A stretch of DNA of 30,352 nucleotides from a virus: positions 1 through 30,352 of the IMG/VR virus record IMGVR_UViG_3300020454_000048; one strand, given 5' to 3'. Shown one piece after another: positions 16,181 to 22,014 of the stretch. Positions within the stretch are counted from its first letter, which is position 1; every line of letters starts with the position of its first letter. The notes under the pieces were generated by a model. The model saw only the letters and a list, made by a program, of their open reading frames with translations, had not been told where the DNA came from and did no database searches. The position numbers and the translations under genes are program-made.

Positions 16181-16643
16181 CGGCTTCCGTTATTTTAAGT
16201 GTTAATGTTACACCATCACTTGTATATTCAATGGTGTTTCCTTCTAAAGTTATTGTTCCTGAATCAGATGGTGTTTCTCCAAAAAGATTATTTACTAATT
16301 GCCTTGATAACTCTGCATAGACTCTTGATTCTAAGTTACGCATAAACCTTGCAAGTGTAGAGTTTTCTTTTTCTCTTTCTATTTCTTCTTGTAAAGCTTT
16401 TATTTCTTCTTTAATTGTTAGCTTACGACTAAACTCTTGATTTTCTATAGTTAAATAATGAGAAGATGTACCTACACCATTAAAGCTAGGGGATTTAAAT
16501 TTAAAAGTTATAGTATCTGCTTTTACATTAGTACCAATAATACCTAAAAATAATACAAAACCTATAAAAACTAAAATTACTATAAGTCTATATTTTTCTA
16601 GTTCTAGTGCTTCTATTTGTTTTTTTGTTATTTTTCTGTTCAT
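16131..16643 (-). CDS. csgF: CsgF-like curli assembly factor
   Basis: The 170-residue protein has a basic 18-residue lead, a hydrophobic signal segment (19-38) and a probable cleavage site at NVKA before residue 43. The mature N-terminus ITFKFKSPSFNG aligns with MTFQFRNPNFGG of E. coli CsgF, the part known to insert into the CsgG pore. A helical middle (65-122; RFMRNLESRVYAELSRQLVN) corresponds to the CsgF helix, and the end DGVTLTLKITEADGTITEIS matches the CsgF beta-strands. CsgF couples secretion to fibre nucleation at the cell surface. AGAGG precedes the start, which lies inside the upstream membrane-protein gene (56-base overlap). The n-region and helix are longer than in E. coli. Confidence 0.9.
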   Translation of the reverse strand: MNRKITKKQIEALELEKYRLIVILVFIGFVLFLGIIGTNVKADTITFKFKSPSFNGVGTSSHYLTIENQEFSRKLTIKEEIKALQEEIEREKENSTLARFMRNLESRVYAELSRQLVNNLFGETPSDSGTITLEGNTIEYTSDGVTLTLKITEADGTITEISIPIGTFLF

Positions 16644-16881
16644 CTAATGCCTCTTGTTCTTTAAGTTCTAAAACAGTATTTACTTTTTCTTGTAAACGAA
16701 TCATATCTTGGTCTAATAAACGAAGTTGGTCTGTTAGTCTTATAATTGTTTTTTTCATTTCTGATACAGCAGGGTCTATAATATTTGTAATTGTTTGCCA
16801 TACAAAATAAACAAAATATCCTAGTCCTACTACCATAATTGTTGTAAAACCAAACTTTTCTACTAAAACAACTATATCCAT
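16588..16881 (-). CDS. Small membrane protein, paralogue B (holin-like)
   Basis: The 97-residue protein has one N-terminal membrane helix (about 10-33; MVVGLGYFVYFVWQTI), a coiled-coil stretch (45-75; TIIRLTDQLRLLDQDM) and a basic Lys/Arg/Asn-rich tail. It resembles its neighbour at 16881-17174 in length, in an EKxG lead, in GYFxxF within the helix and in a D-M/I-IR...L-LK pattern, so the two look like a tandem duplication. It starts in the stop of that neighbour (one-base overlap) and overlaps csgF. A role in lysis, or as an inner-membrane part of the curli module, is possible; I recognise no family with certainty. Confidence 0.6.
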   Translation of the reverse strand: MDIVVLVEKFGFTTIMVVGLGYFVYFVWQTITNIIDPAVSEMKKTIIRLTDQLRLLDQDMIRLQEKVNTVLELKEQEALDEQKNNKKTNRSTRTRKI

Positions 16882-17174
16882 TAATCTCTTCTAGCGTCTA
16901 TTTTTCCATCTTCTACAAAATTTTCTGCTCTTGCTATTCTATCTAAATCTGGTTTTAAATTAAGAGCACTTGATACTGATGTATCTATTCTAATTATATC
17001 GTTATTCATTATTGATGCTCTTGTAATAAGCATTTTAGTAATGCCTTGTATTCCTTTTATATCGCTTACAAGATTACCCATAAGTTGTTTCATAATAAGA
17101 AATATAAAATAACCCATAACTAAACCACCAGCTATAGGTAAGCCGACCTTTTCTATAAGGTCAAATGCTTCCAT
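16881..17174 (-). CDS. Small membrane protein, paralogue A (holin-like)
   Basis: The 97-residue protein has a single N-terminal membrane helix (about 10-35; LPIAGGLVMGYFIFLIMK) followed by an amphipathic helical part and an acidic/basic end. It is similar in plan and in several aligned residues to the next gene downstream (16588-16881). It begins one base inside the stop of the holin candidate at 17174-17566. Such short anchored coiled-coil proteins occur around phage lysis genes, but without a family match I only call it holin-like. It may equally have arisen to serve the curli-type genes that follow. Confidence 0.6.
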   Translation of the reverse strand: MEAFDLIEKVGLPIAGGLVMGYFIFLIMKQLMGNLVSDIKGIQGITKMLITRASIMNNDIIRIDTSVSSALNLKPDLDRIARAENFVEDGKIDARRD

Positions 17175-17566
17175 TAATCTTTACTAGCTTCGCCTTTAAA
17201 TGATTTGCTTGAACCTGATGTTCCTGCGTATAAACCAAACCAAGCAGCACCTGCACCTACAACAATAGATATAAGACCTGATTGTTCAAAACTTGGTGAT
17301 TCTAATGCCATAAACCAAAATGTCGTGTAGTAAAGTAAATACATATAAACACTTAAAAACATTCTTGGAAATATTCTCCAAGAGTCTACAGCTTGTGCTA
17401 GATGTATAACTTTTTGCCATGGATTAACATTAGTTGTATCTTCTAAATCTCTTATCTTATCTTTTAATTCTGATATTTCTTGAATCATAGCCATGAACTT
17501 ATTTAAGTCCATTTCTACTTCATTTCTATCCATATCTCCACCAAATCTACCTTGTCCGTCATTCAT
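17174..17566 (-). CDS. Holin candidate with two membrane helices
   Basis: The 130-residue protein has a polar, acidic, coiled-coil N-terminus (about 14-45; LNKFMAMIQEISELKDKIRD), a linker NPWQKVIHLAQAVDSWRIFP, then two hydrophobic helices at about 69-88 (FLSVYMYLLYYTTFWFMAL) and 95-115 (SGLISIVVGAGAAWFGLYAG) and a Ser/Lys-rich tail. I recall very similar proteins in marine phage lysis regions annotated as holins. Two helices, small size and position upstream of spanin and endolysin fit a holin, which would permeabilise the inner membrane so the endolysin can pass. The separation from the endolysin by about 6 kb of curli-type genes is unusual. Confidence 0.62.
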   Translation of the reverse strand: MNDGQGRFGGDMDRNEVEMDLNKFMAMIQEISELKDKIRDLEDTTNVNPWQKVIHLAQAVDSWRIFPRMFLSVYMYLLYYTTFWFMALESPSFEQSGLISIVVGAGAAWFGLYAGTSGSSKSFKGEASKD

Positions 17567-17946
17567 TAGTAATCACCCCATATTTTAGTTTTTTTACCAC
17601 CTTCATAAGTAACAGCATGACCCTCATCAATAAGCATTTGACAAATATCTTGACCATCTTGTGTATAAGGTATTCCTAATATACGACCATATTTACCTTT
17701 ACCTAAAGACTTAACTTTTAGATTACCTACACAAAGTTCTTTTAATCTTTCTTTAGCAGCAAGACCTAGTTTTTTTTCAGCTAAGTCTCTAGTACGACTT
17801 TCAGGAGTATCAATACCAGCAAGTCTTACACGCTGTTTATGTAGTTTTACATCAAATCCTAAATCAAGACAACAATCAAATGTATCTCCATCTACTATTC
17901 TTTCTAGTGTAGCGTTATATACAAACGCATCTGGTGCATTAGACAT
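17566..17946 (-). CDS. Thermonuclease-like (staphylococcal nuclease fold) nuclease
   Basis: The 126-residue protein shows the conserved core of the nuclease family: RIVDGDTFDC with Asp21, RVRLAGIDTPES with Arg41, Asp46 and Glu49, and GKYGRILG with Arg88. These match the calcium ligands and catalytic Arg/Glu/Arg of staphylococcal nuclease. No signal peptide is visible, so it should act in the cytoplasm, unlike many secreted bacterial relatives. Its start overlaps the stop of the basic protein upstream by one base. Likely roles are degrading host DNA for nucleotide recycling or attacking competing DNA. Small versions of this family are common in marine phages. Catalysis is inferred from intact residues. 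Confidence 0.88.
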   Translation of the reverse strand: MSNAPDAFVYNATLERIVDGDTFDCCLDLGFDVKLHKQRVRLAGIDTPESRTRDLAEKKLGLAAKERLKELCVGNLKVKSLGKGKYGRILGIPYTQDGQDICQMLIDEGHAVTYEGGKKTKIWGDY

Positions 17947-18182
17947 TATCTATAACTCCTTGTTTTTTTAGCTATTTTTTTTGGTTGTTTAACAAATTGT
18001 TTACCAGCTCTATTACCTTTAGCTTTTGCTCTATTAGTTGCAGCTTTTTCACTTTTTGTTAAAGATTTCCATGCTTTATCAGGTAAATATCTTCTTTTGC
18101 CTTTACTTGGTTTACCGCTTGAAGTACGCCACTTTTGTTTACCCCAATCTTTTAATGACCTTTGAGATTTTTTTAATGGCAT
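17946..18182 (-). CDS. Small very basic protein (DUF5872-like)
   Basis: The 78-residue protein is about one third Lys/Arg, with the core SLKDWGKQKWRTSSGKPSKG followed by RRYLPDKAWKSLTKSEKAATNRAKAKG. From memory this corresponds to a short domain of unknown function (DUF5872) found in phages and large DNA viruses. It probably binds nucleic acid by charge. It sits between a conserved phage protein of unknown function and the nuclease, coupled to both by one-base overlaps. It resembles the basic protein at 18869-19057 in composition. Function unknown. Confidence 0.68.
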   Translation of the reverse strand: MPLKKSQRSLKDWGKQKWRTSSGKPSKGKRRYLPDKAWKSLTKSEKAATNRAKAKGNRAGKQFVKQPKKIAKKTRSYR

Positions 18183-18868
18183 TATTCTTCCTCTATTTTT
18201 TCATTGTATAAATTATCAAATACTTGGTTTACATCTAAAGTGTAATCTAAATCAGATTTACTATAGTGAATATGTTGAGAAGGTTTAAAGTCTGGAGCAC
18301 CTTCTCCTAATTCAAATTGTGCAGGTCTTGTAACTCTTACTCTATTATTAGGTAAAGCAACTATATTGCCTGTCCATTTACCTGCATCTAATAATTCAAG
18401 AACATGATTTTGTTTATGTTGAGCAGGGTCATCTGCTGTATCAGATTCTGTATAATCTACAGTAAAGTAATACTTTGCAGGATAAAATTTACCATCAATT
18501 TTTGCCATCCAAGGACAAGGAGAACAATTTTCTAATACATATATACTATGTGTACGAGATGCACAATCCCAAGGTTGTGCTTCCCAAACTTCCATAGGTT
18601 CAGCCCATTCTTCAAAAGGGGTATCTCCAACAAGAGCTGTAATAGGCATCCTTGCCCACATAGCTCCACCATGAACATTTGGTTCATCTGTATCGTAAGT
18701 TTCTGCACCTGTAAAAATTACTTGGAATGATAGACAGCGTTTTTGAATTGTTGTAACTCCAATAACCATAGCGTGTAAAAATTCACCATGATATTTTTCG
18801 TGATTGTGTGTGTATTCTTTTCTAACCCAACACTTAAAATAAGGTATGCTGCTTTGCAAATAAGCCAT
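18182..18868 (-). CDS. Conserved phage protein of unknown function
   Basis: The 228-residue soluble protein begins MAYLQSSIPYFKCWVRKEYT and contains many aromatic and His/Cys residues (ENCSPCPWMAKIDGKFYPAK, WDCASRTHSIYVLE). I recognise it as a type that recurs in marine and cyanobacterial phage genomes, where it has no assigned function. There is no signal peptide or membrane segment. It starts directly after the stop of the small basic protein upstream and overlaps the next gene by one base. The two Cys-rich patches could bind a metal, but no standard zinc motif is seen. Confidence 0.66.
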   Translation of the reverse strand: MAYLQSSIPYFKCWVRKEYTHNHEKYHGEFLHAMVIGVTTIQKRCLSFQVIFTGAETYDTDEPNVHGGAMWARMPITALVGDTPFEEWAEPMEVWEAQPWDCASRTHSIYVLENCSPCPWMAKIDGKFYPAKYYFTVDYTESDTADDPAQHKQNHVLELLDAGKWTGNIVALPNNRVRVTRPAQFELGEGAPDFKPSQHIHYSKSDLDYTLDVNQVFDNLYNEKIEEE

Positions 18869-19057
18869 TTACTTATATCCACCACCAGCTTTTTTATAAG
18901 CTTTAGCCATCATCTGTGCTTTACGAGCTGACCATTGTCCAGGTCTACCACCTTTACTACCAGATTTTATTCTACTAAATATTCTTTTTCTTAAACCAGG
19001 TTTAGTATAATTACCAGCTTCATTAACTCTTGATTTAGATTTTTTAGCTCTACTCAT
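18869..19057 (-). CDS. Small basic protein of marine phage type
   Basis: The start at 19057 (MSRAKKSKSRVNEAGNYTKP) is preferred over the ATG at 19111 because it overlaps the stop of the upstream gene by four bases (ATGA), and the extra 18 residues of the longer form are just the frame-shifted copy of that gene. The 62-residue product is rich in Lys, Arg and Gly and ends GQWSARKAQMMAKAYKKAGG followed by GYK. I recall this ending from cyanophage and other marine phage small proteins. Nucleic-acid binding is likely from charge; function is unknown. Confidence 0.66.
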   Translation of the reverse strand: MSRAKKSKSRVNEAGNYTKPGLRKRIFSRIKSGSKGGRPGQWSARKAQMMAKAYKKAGGGYK

Positions 19058-19239
19058 GCTATAAATCCTGCTGTTATTACAGTAGCTACTATAAATGGAT
19101 AGACTGCCCATATCATCATTTCAATTTTATCAAAACGCTGTGAGCCATCTTCTAATCTTTTGTCAATGCTTTTGTATAATGCTTTACATTCTCTTTCGTG
19201 TGCTTCTATAGCATTTAAAGCATCTTTAATAGTTGCCAT
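19054..19239 (-). CDS. Small coiled-coil/membrane protein (XhlA-like layout)
   Basis: The 61-residue protein has a charged helical N-terminus (ALNAIEAHERECKALYKSID to about residue 40) and one C-terminal membrane helix (IWAVYPFIVATVITAGFIA). This is the layout of XhlA-type small membrane proteins linked to phage lysis, though no family residues confirm it. It starts one base before the stop of the 56-residue membrane protein upstream (TAATG) and shares ATGA with the basic protein downstream. Together with that neighbour it may form an additional holin or membrane-disrupting pair. Confidence 0.6.
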   Translation of the reverse strand: MATIKDALNAIEAHERECKALYKSIDKRLEDGSQRFDKIEMMIWAVYPFIVATVITAGFIA

Positions 19240-19409
19240 TACTTTTTTGGTGCTACTTCTTTAGCTTTACCTATATTTAAAGCTAACATATCAATAAATT
19301 TATAAAGTTTACCAATCCACATATCGTCTTTAGGTGTTGGCGTACTTGCTGCTATTATTGAAGCAACTGTTACTATTGTTGTTATCCACATAATAATTTC
19401 TATTATCAT
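19239..19409 (-). CDS. 56-residue membrane protein
   Basis: An ATG at 19409 preceded by AAAGGAG opens a 56-codon frame (MIIEIIMWITTIVTVASIIA, then ASTPTPKDDMWIGKLYKFID) ending in a TAA that overlaps the next start. Residues 3-22 form one membrane helix, followed by a polar STPTPKDD turn and an amphipathic helix. I recall very similar short proteins, always of unknown function, in many phages of Proteobacteria. It is the first gene after a promoter-like site (19452-19479), so it heads the transcription unit that contains the holin candidate and the curli-type module. A holin or antiholin role is possible. Confidence 0.7.
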   Translation of the reverse strand: MIIEIIMWITTIVTVASIIAASTPTPKDDMWIGKLYKFIDMLALNIGKAKEVAPKK

Positions 19410-19486
19410 AGTTTCTCCTTTGTTTTAATCTGCGTTTGCAGACTTAATGTTATTATAGTGCAAAAACATTTATCCGCAATCTGCAC
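19410..19486 (-). promoter_or_regulatory. Intergenic promoter-like site with leader hairpin
   Basis: This 77-base gap is one of only two sizeable spaces between genes in the window. On the minus strand it holds a perfect TATAAT at 19457-19452, with TTGCGG (a partial -35, 3 of 6) sixteen bases upstream at 19479-19474. A short inverted repeat TCTGC-AAAC-GCAGA (19442-19429) lies just after the expected start of transcription, and AAAGGAG precedes the ATG at 19409. A promoter here would let the membrane, nuclease, curli and lysis genes be expressed separately from the capsid and tail genes. Confidence 0.5.
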
Positions 19487-20029
19487 CTATAAAAAATTAA
19501 ACCACCCTGTAATAATATATTTTTCTTGATTTTTAGATATTTGTCCTCTATGAGCGTGTGTCCAACCCGCAGGAAAAATAATTGTTGAACCTTTTTTAGC
19601 TTTAGTAACACAATCTTGATATAAGAATTCTGTTCCTCCATTTTTAACATTGTTTAAATATGTGCTAAAAACCAAGTGTCTGTTTATAACACTAGGATTA
19701 CCATCGTTTTCTATATGCCATTTATAAAAACCCCATCCTTTATCATAATATTGTATTTTAGGACGGTGATTAATACCATAAAACTCTACATCATCTGCAA
19801 ATTTATATTTTGAAGTGTATTGTTTTAAACATTTTAATAATTCATTTTTATATAAAAGGTTTGTTAAATCTTCTGGAGCTATCATTATCTCTAATGATTT
19901 TTTTACTTTCTCATCTAACTTACCATTACCAACTCTACCATCTTCTGCGTTAGCTTTATTAACGTTCCAATAATTAATTAGTTCATCAACAGCTTCTTCA
20001 CTTATTTGATATTCGCCTATAAAGTTCAT
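19487..20029 (-). CDS. Fe(II)/2-oxoglutarate-dependent oxygenase, copy 3
   Basis: The 180-residue protein has the double-stranded beta-helix signature of the superfamily: GFYKWHIENDG supplies His105 and Glu107 (an HxE variant of HxD), and FPAGWTHAHRG supplies the distal His (158 or 160). Lys170 in EKYIITGW is a candidate for holding the 2-oxoglutarate carboxylate. GGTEFLYQD and the GSTIIFP strand are typical of small phage and prolyl-hydroxylase-like enzymes. The substrate is unknown. It overlaps copy 2 by four bases and is the last gene before the intergenic promoter-like site. Catalytic function is likely but the HxE and Lys choices are less common. Confidence 0.85.
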   Translation of the reverse strand: MNFIGEYQISEEAVDELINYWNVNKANAEDGRVGNGKLDEKVKKSLEIMIAPEDLTNLLYKNELLKCLKQYTSKYKFADDVEFYGINHRPKIQYYDKGWGFYKWHIENDGNPSVINRHLVFSTYLNNVKNGGTEFLYQDCVTKAKKGSTIIFPAGWTHAHRGQISKNQEKYIITGWFNFL

Positions 20030-20622
20030 TGTTTAAAATAAGCAGGTAAACCAATCATAGGTCTACCATCAAATTTATTTTGTTTAGCATCTTTACTACT
20101 TGCATCGTTGTAGTGTAAAAATACCTGCCCACAATCTTTACCTTCAAAAGGTTTTCTCCAATGTTCTACATCACAACCACGATACATTAACATATCCCCT
20201 TGGTTTAAATTTATTTCAATATCAGGTTCTAAATATATTGACCAATTATCACCACCTAAATTCAAAGTAGTAGATATTTCACAAGAGTATCTATCTTTAT
20301 GTCTTTTTAACTCATCACCATTTTTATAAATTCTTGCATAAGAATAAGTTTCAATTAGCTTTACACCTGATTCTTTTTCCATTATTGGCTTAACTTTTTG
20401 TAATAAAGTTTCCATAACTATATCAGCGTAATGTGAATAAGTTTCAGGTATTTGATTGTCATTCCAAACTCCAAAGTATTCAGTAAACTGTGATATATAT
20501 TTTTCATCAAACAAATATCTTGCTACATCTCTTTTATTTAAAAAATATTGATAACAAAAATCTGCTAGTTCTTTTGATATAGCACCTTTAATTACTTGGT
20601 ATTTATTTTTTTTAAAACTCAT
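20026..20622 (-). CDS. Fe(II)/2-oxoglutarate-dependent oxygenase, copy 2
   Basis: The 198-residue protein has the metal site His108-Lys-Asp110 (ELKRHKDRYSCEIS) and distal His154 (YRGCDVEHWRKPFEG) in a beta-helix core; INLNQGDMLMYRG precedes the distal His as in other family members. The final strand CGQVFLHYND lacks the usual Arg for 2-oxoglutarate, with Gln or another residue in its place. Its substrate may be a protein, a sugar or a nucleobase; sequence does not say. It overlaps copy 1 and copy 3 by four bases each, so all three are co-translated. Confidence 0.85.
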   Translation of the reverse strand: MSFKKNKYQVIKGAISKELADFCYQYFLNKRDVARYLFDEKYISQFTEYFGVWNDNQIPETYSHYADIVMETLLQKVKPIMEKESGVKLIETYSYARIYKNGDELKRHKDRYSCEISTTLNLGGDNWSIYLEPDIEINLNQGDMLMYRGCDVEHWRKPFEGKDCGQVFLHYNDASSKDAKQNKFDGRPMIGLPAYFKQ

Positions 20623-21239
20623 TTAAATGGGTATCCTAAATTCCAACACACTAAAGAGTGTCTTATACCTTTTGTTACAGGTTTAACTCTGTGCCAAACA
20701 AAAGAAGGAAAAACTATTACACTTCCTTTTTGTCTTATTTCCTCACATATTCTTGGTTGTGAGCCTTCATCTGTATTTCTAAAATCAAACTCTAAATCTC
20801 CACCTTTATATTCTTCAGGGTCAGTAAGTGATACAGTCATACTAAGTTTTCTTAGCTTACCATGTCTATTTGGGTTTTTTGGTTCGTCATAGGGTTCTCC
20901 AAATGAATCACAATGCCAATCATAAAACTGACCTTTTTTATACTCAGTAAATTGACAAGGCTCTGACCAATCCCATTCAAAATTCCAACCCGCATTTTCA
21001 TTTGCTTGATGTATGTAAGGTTGTATTTCGTTATATATCCATCTATCAGACATCCATACCACATCTGACTTTCTTTTCTTTTGAATGTTTTTAAGTTGTG
21101 CTTCTGTAAGTTTGTTTTTATTATTGTTTCCTGTAGTAGCCATTTGTTTATCTTGTTCTTTACCATAGCGTACTATATCATCGCATATTCTTTCAGGTAT
21201 AGCAGATTTAAAATACCAATAATACCATTTAAGATTCAT
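20619..21239 (-). CDS. Fe(II)/2-oxoglutarate-dependent oxygenase, PiuC/prolyl-4-hydroxylase-like, copy 1
   Basis: The 206-residue protein is the clearest of the three: QFTEYKKGQFYDWHCDSFG gives His109 and Asp111, GGDLEFDF is the conserved turn, and VFPSFVWHRVKPVTKGIRHS gives distal His183 and 2-oxoglutarate-binding Arg193. This pattern matches PKHD-type hydroxylases (PiuC-like) and the oxygenases common in cyanophages and other marine phages. The enzyme would hydroxylate an unidentified substrate using iron, oxygen and 2-oxoglutarate. It overlaps the sulfotransferase-like gene by eleven bases, so the two may modify the same target, perhaps a surface glycan or a virion protein. Confidence 0.92.
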   Translation of the reverse strand: MNLKWYYWYFKSAIPERICDDIVRYGKEQDKQMATTGNNNKNKLTEAQLKNIQKKRKSDVVWMSDRWIYNEIQPYIHQANENAGWNFEWDWSEPCQFTEYKKGQFYDWHCDSFGEPYDEPKNPNRHGKLRKLSMTVSLTDPEEYKGGDLEFDFRNTDEGSQPRICEEIRQKGSVIVFPSFVWHRVKPVTKGIRHSLVCWNLGYPFK

Positions 21240-22002
21240 ACTCTTTTCCTGTATTTTTATATTTTTCTATAACAGAAGGAAGTAAAAAATCTTCTATTGC
21301 ATATGGTTTTTTTTCTATTTTATCCGTTCTTATTGTATGTAAATCTACATCACCAAAAATAGAATCATCATATTTTATACCTTGTATTTCAAATTGTTTT
21401 AAGTTTTTAAAGTTATGTTCAAACTTAGGTATATTAAAAAAATTATAAACACTATTAACTGTACTTTGTGGGTTAGCAATTAACTGGTCGTATGTAATAA
21501 ATAAATGCTCATAGTTTTTCTGTATTAAAGGAATTTGTTTAATGGCATTTCCTAAAACACCTGTTTCTGGGTGCATAAAATAGTCTGCATCTGTTTCAAT
21601 ATTTTCTTTTTTGACTTTAAATGCTTTTAATAACGAAGCTAAACATTCTAGTGGGTTTCTATACAAAATTAAAAATTTAATTTTTTTATCAAAATACTTT
21701 TCTAATAATTCAAGGTTTCCGTCTGAACCCCAATTACACCTATTAATAACATATTTTGTTTTAAATGTTTCAGAATAAGTATAAAAAGTTTTTCTAATAA
21801 CATTGTCTAAAGACTCATTATGAGGAAAGTTTTGGTGTTGAGATAATGTTAAATCTTTTTGATTTTTAATTAAATCAAGCTGGTAAATAATTTCAGTAAG
21901 AGGACTATTAGCTGTAAAAGTTATATCTGTATTTTGATTTAAAATACTACCAAGTAAAGTATTACCTGCACGTTGTAAACTTATACAAAAATATAATTCC
22001 AT
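21229..22002 (-). CDS. Sulfotransferase-like enzyme
   Basis: The 257-residue protein shows both PAPS-binding elements of sulfotransferases: the 5'-phosphosulfate loop at the N-terminus (ISLQRAGNTLLGSIL, residues 7-21) and the 3'-phosphate motif FLILYRNPLECLASLLKAF with Arg115 and Ser123. FITYDQLIANPQSTVNSVYN is the typical helix near the C-terminal half. The first loop has Arg-Ala-Gly-Asn in place of the usual Arg-Ser-Gly-Thr/Ser, still compatible with phosphate binding. It should transfer sulfate from PAPS to an unidentified sugar, lipid or protein. It follows the glycine-rich adhesin gene by twelve bases, so virion fibre or host surface modification is plausible. Confidence 0.86.
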   Translation of the reverse strand: MELYFCISLQRAGNTLLGSILNQNTDITFTANSPLTEIIYQLDLIKNQKDLTLSQHQNFPHNESLDNVIRKTFYTYSETFKTKYVINRCNWGSDGNLELLEKYFDKKIKFLILYRNPLECLASLLKAFKVKKENIETDADYFMHPETGVLGNAIKQIPLIQKNYEHLFITYDQLIANPQSTVNSVYNFFNIPKFEHNFKNLKQFEIQGIKYDDSIFGDVDLHTIRTDKIEKKPYAIEDFLLPSVIEKYKNTGKEYES

Positions 22003-22014
22003 TAATAGGTTAAG

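Noticed and set aside
11848-16643. The curli/cyclase block as a bacterial chromosomal fragment joined by misassembly
   Set aside because: The block is on the same strand, interlocks by gene overlaps with phage-type membrane and spanin genes on both sides, and shares the AT-rich base use of its neighbours. A chimera is therefore unlikely, though read mapping across the borders would settle it.
19453-19650. Minus-strand 65-codon frame overlapping the third oxygenase
   Set aside because: It overlaps the active-site part of the oxygenase gene in another frame, extends over the promoter-like gap and has no recognisable content.
20852-21166. Minus-strand 104-codon frame inside the first oxygenase gene
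   Set aside because: The other frame has all catalytic residues of the oxygenase; this one is Lys/Ile-rich frame-shifted text.
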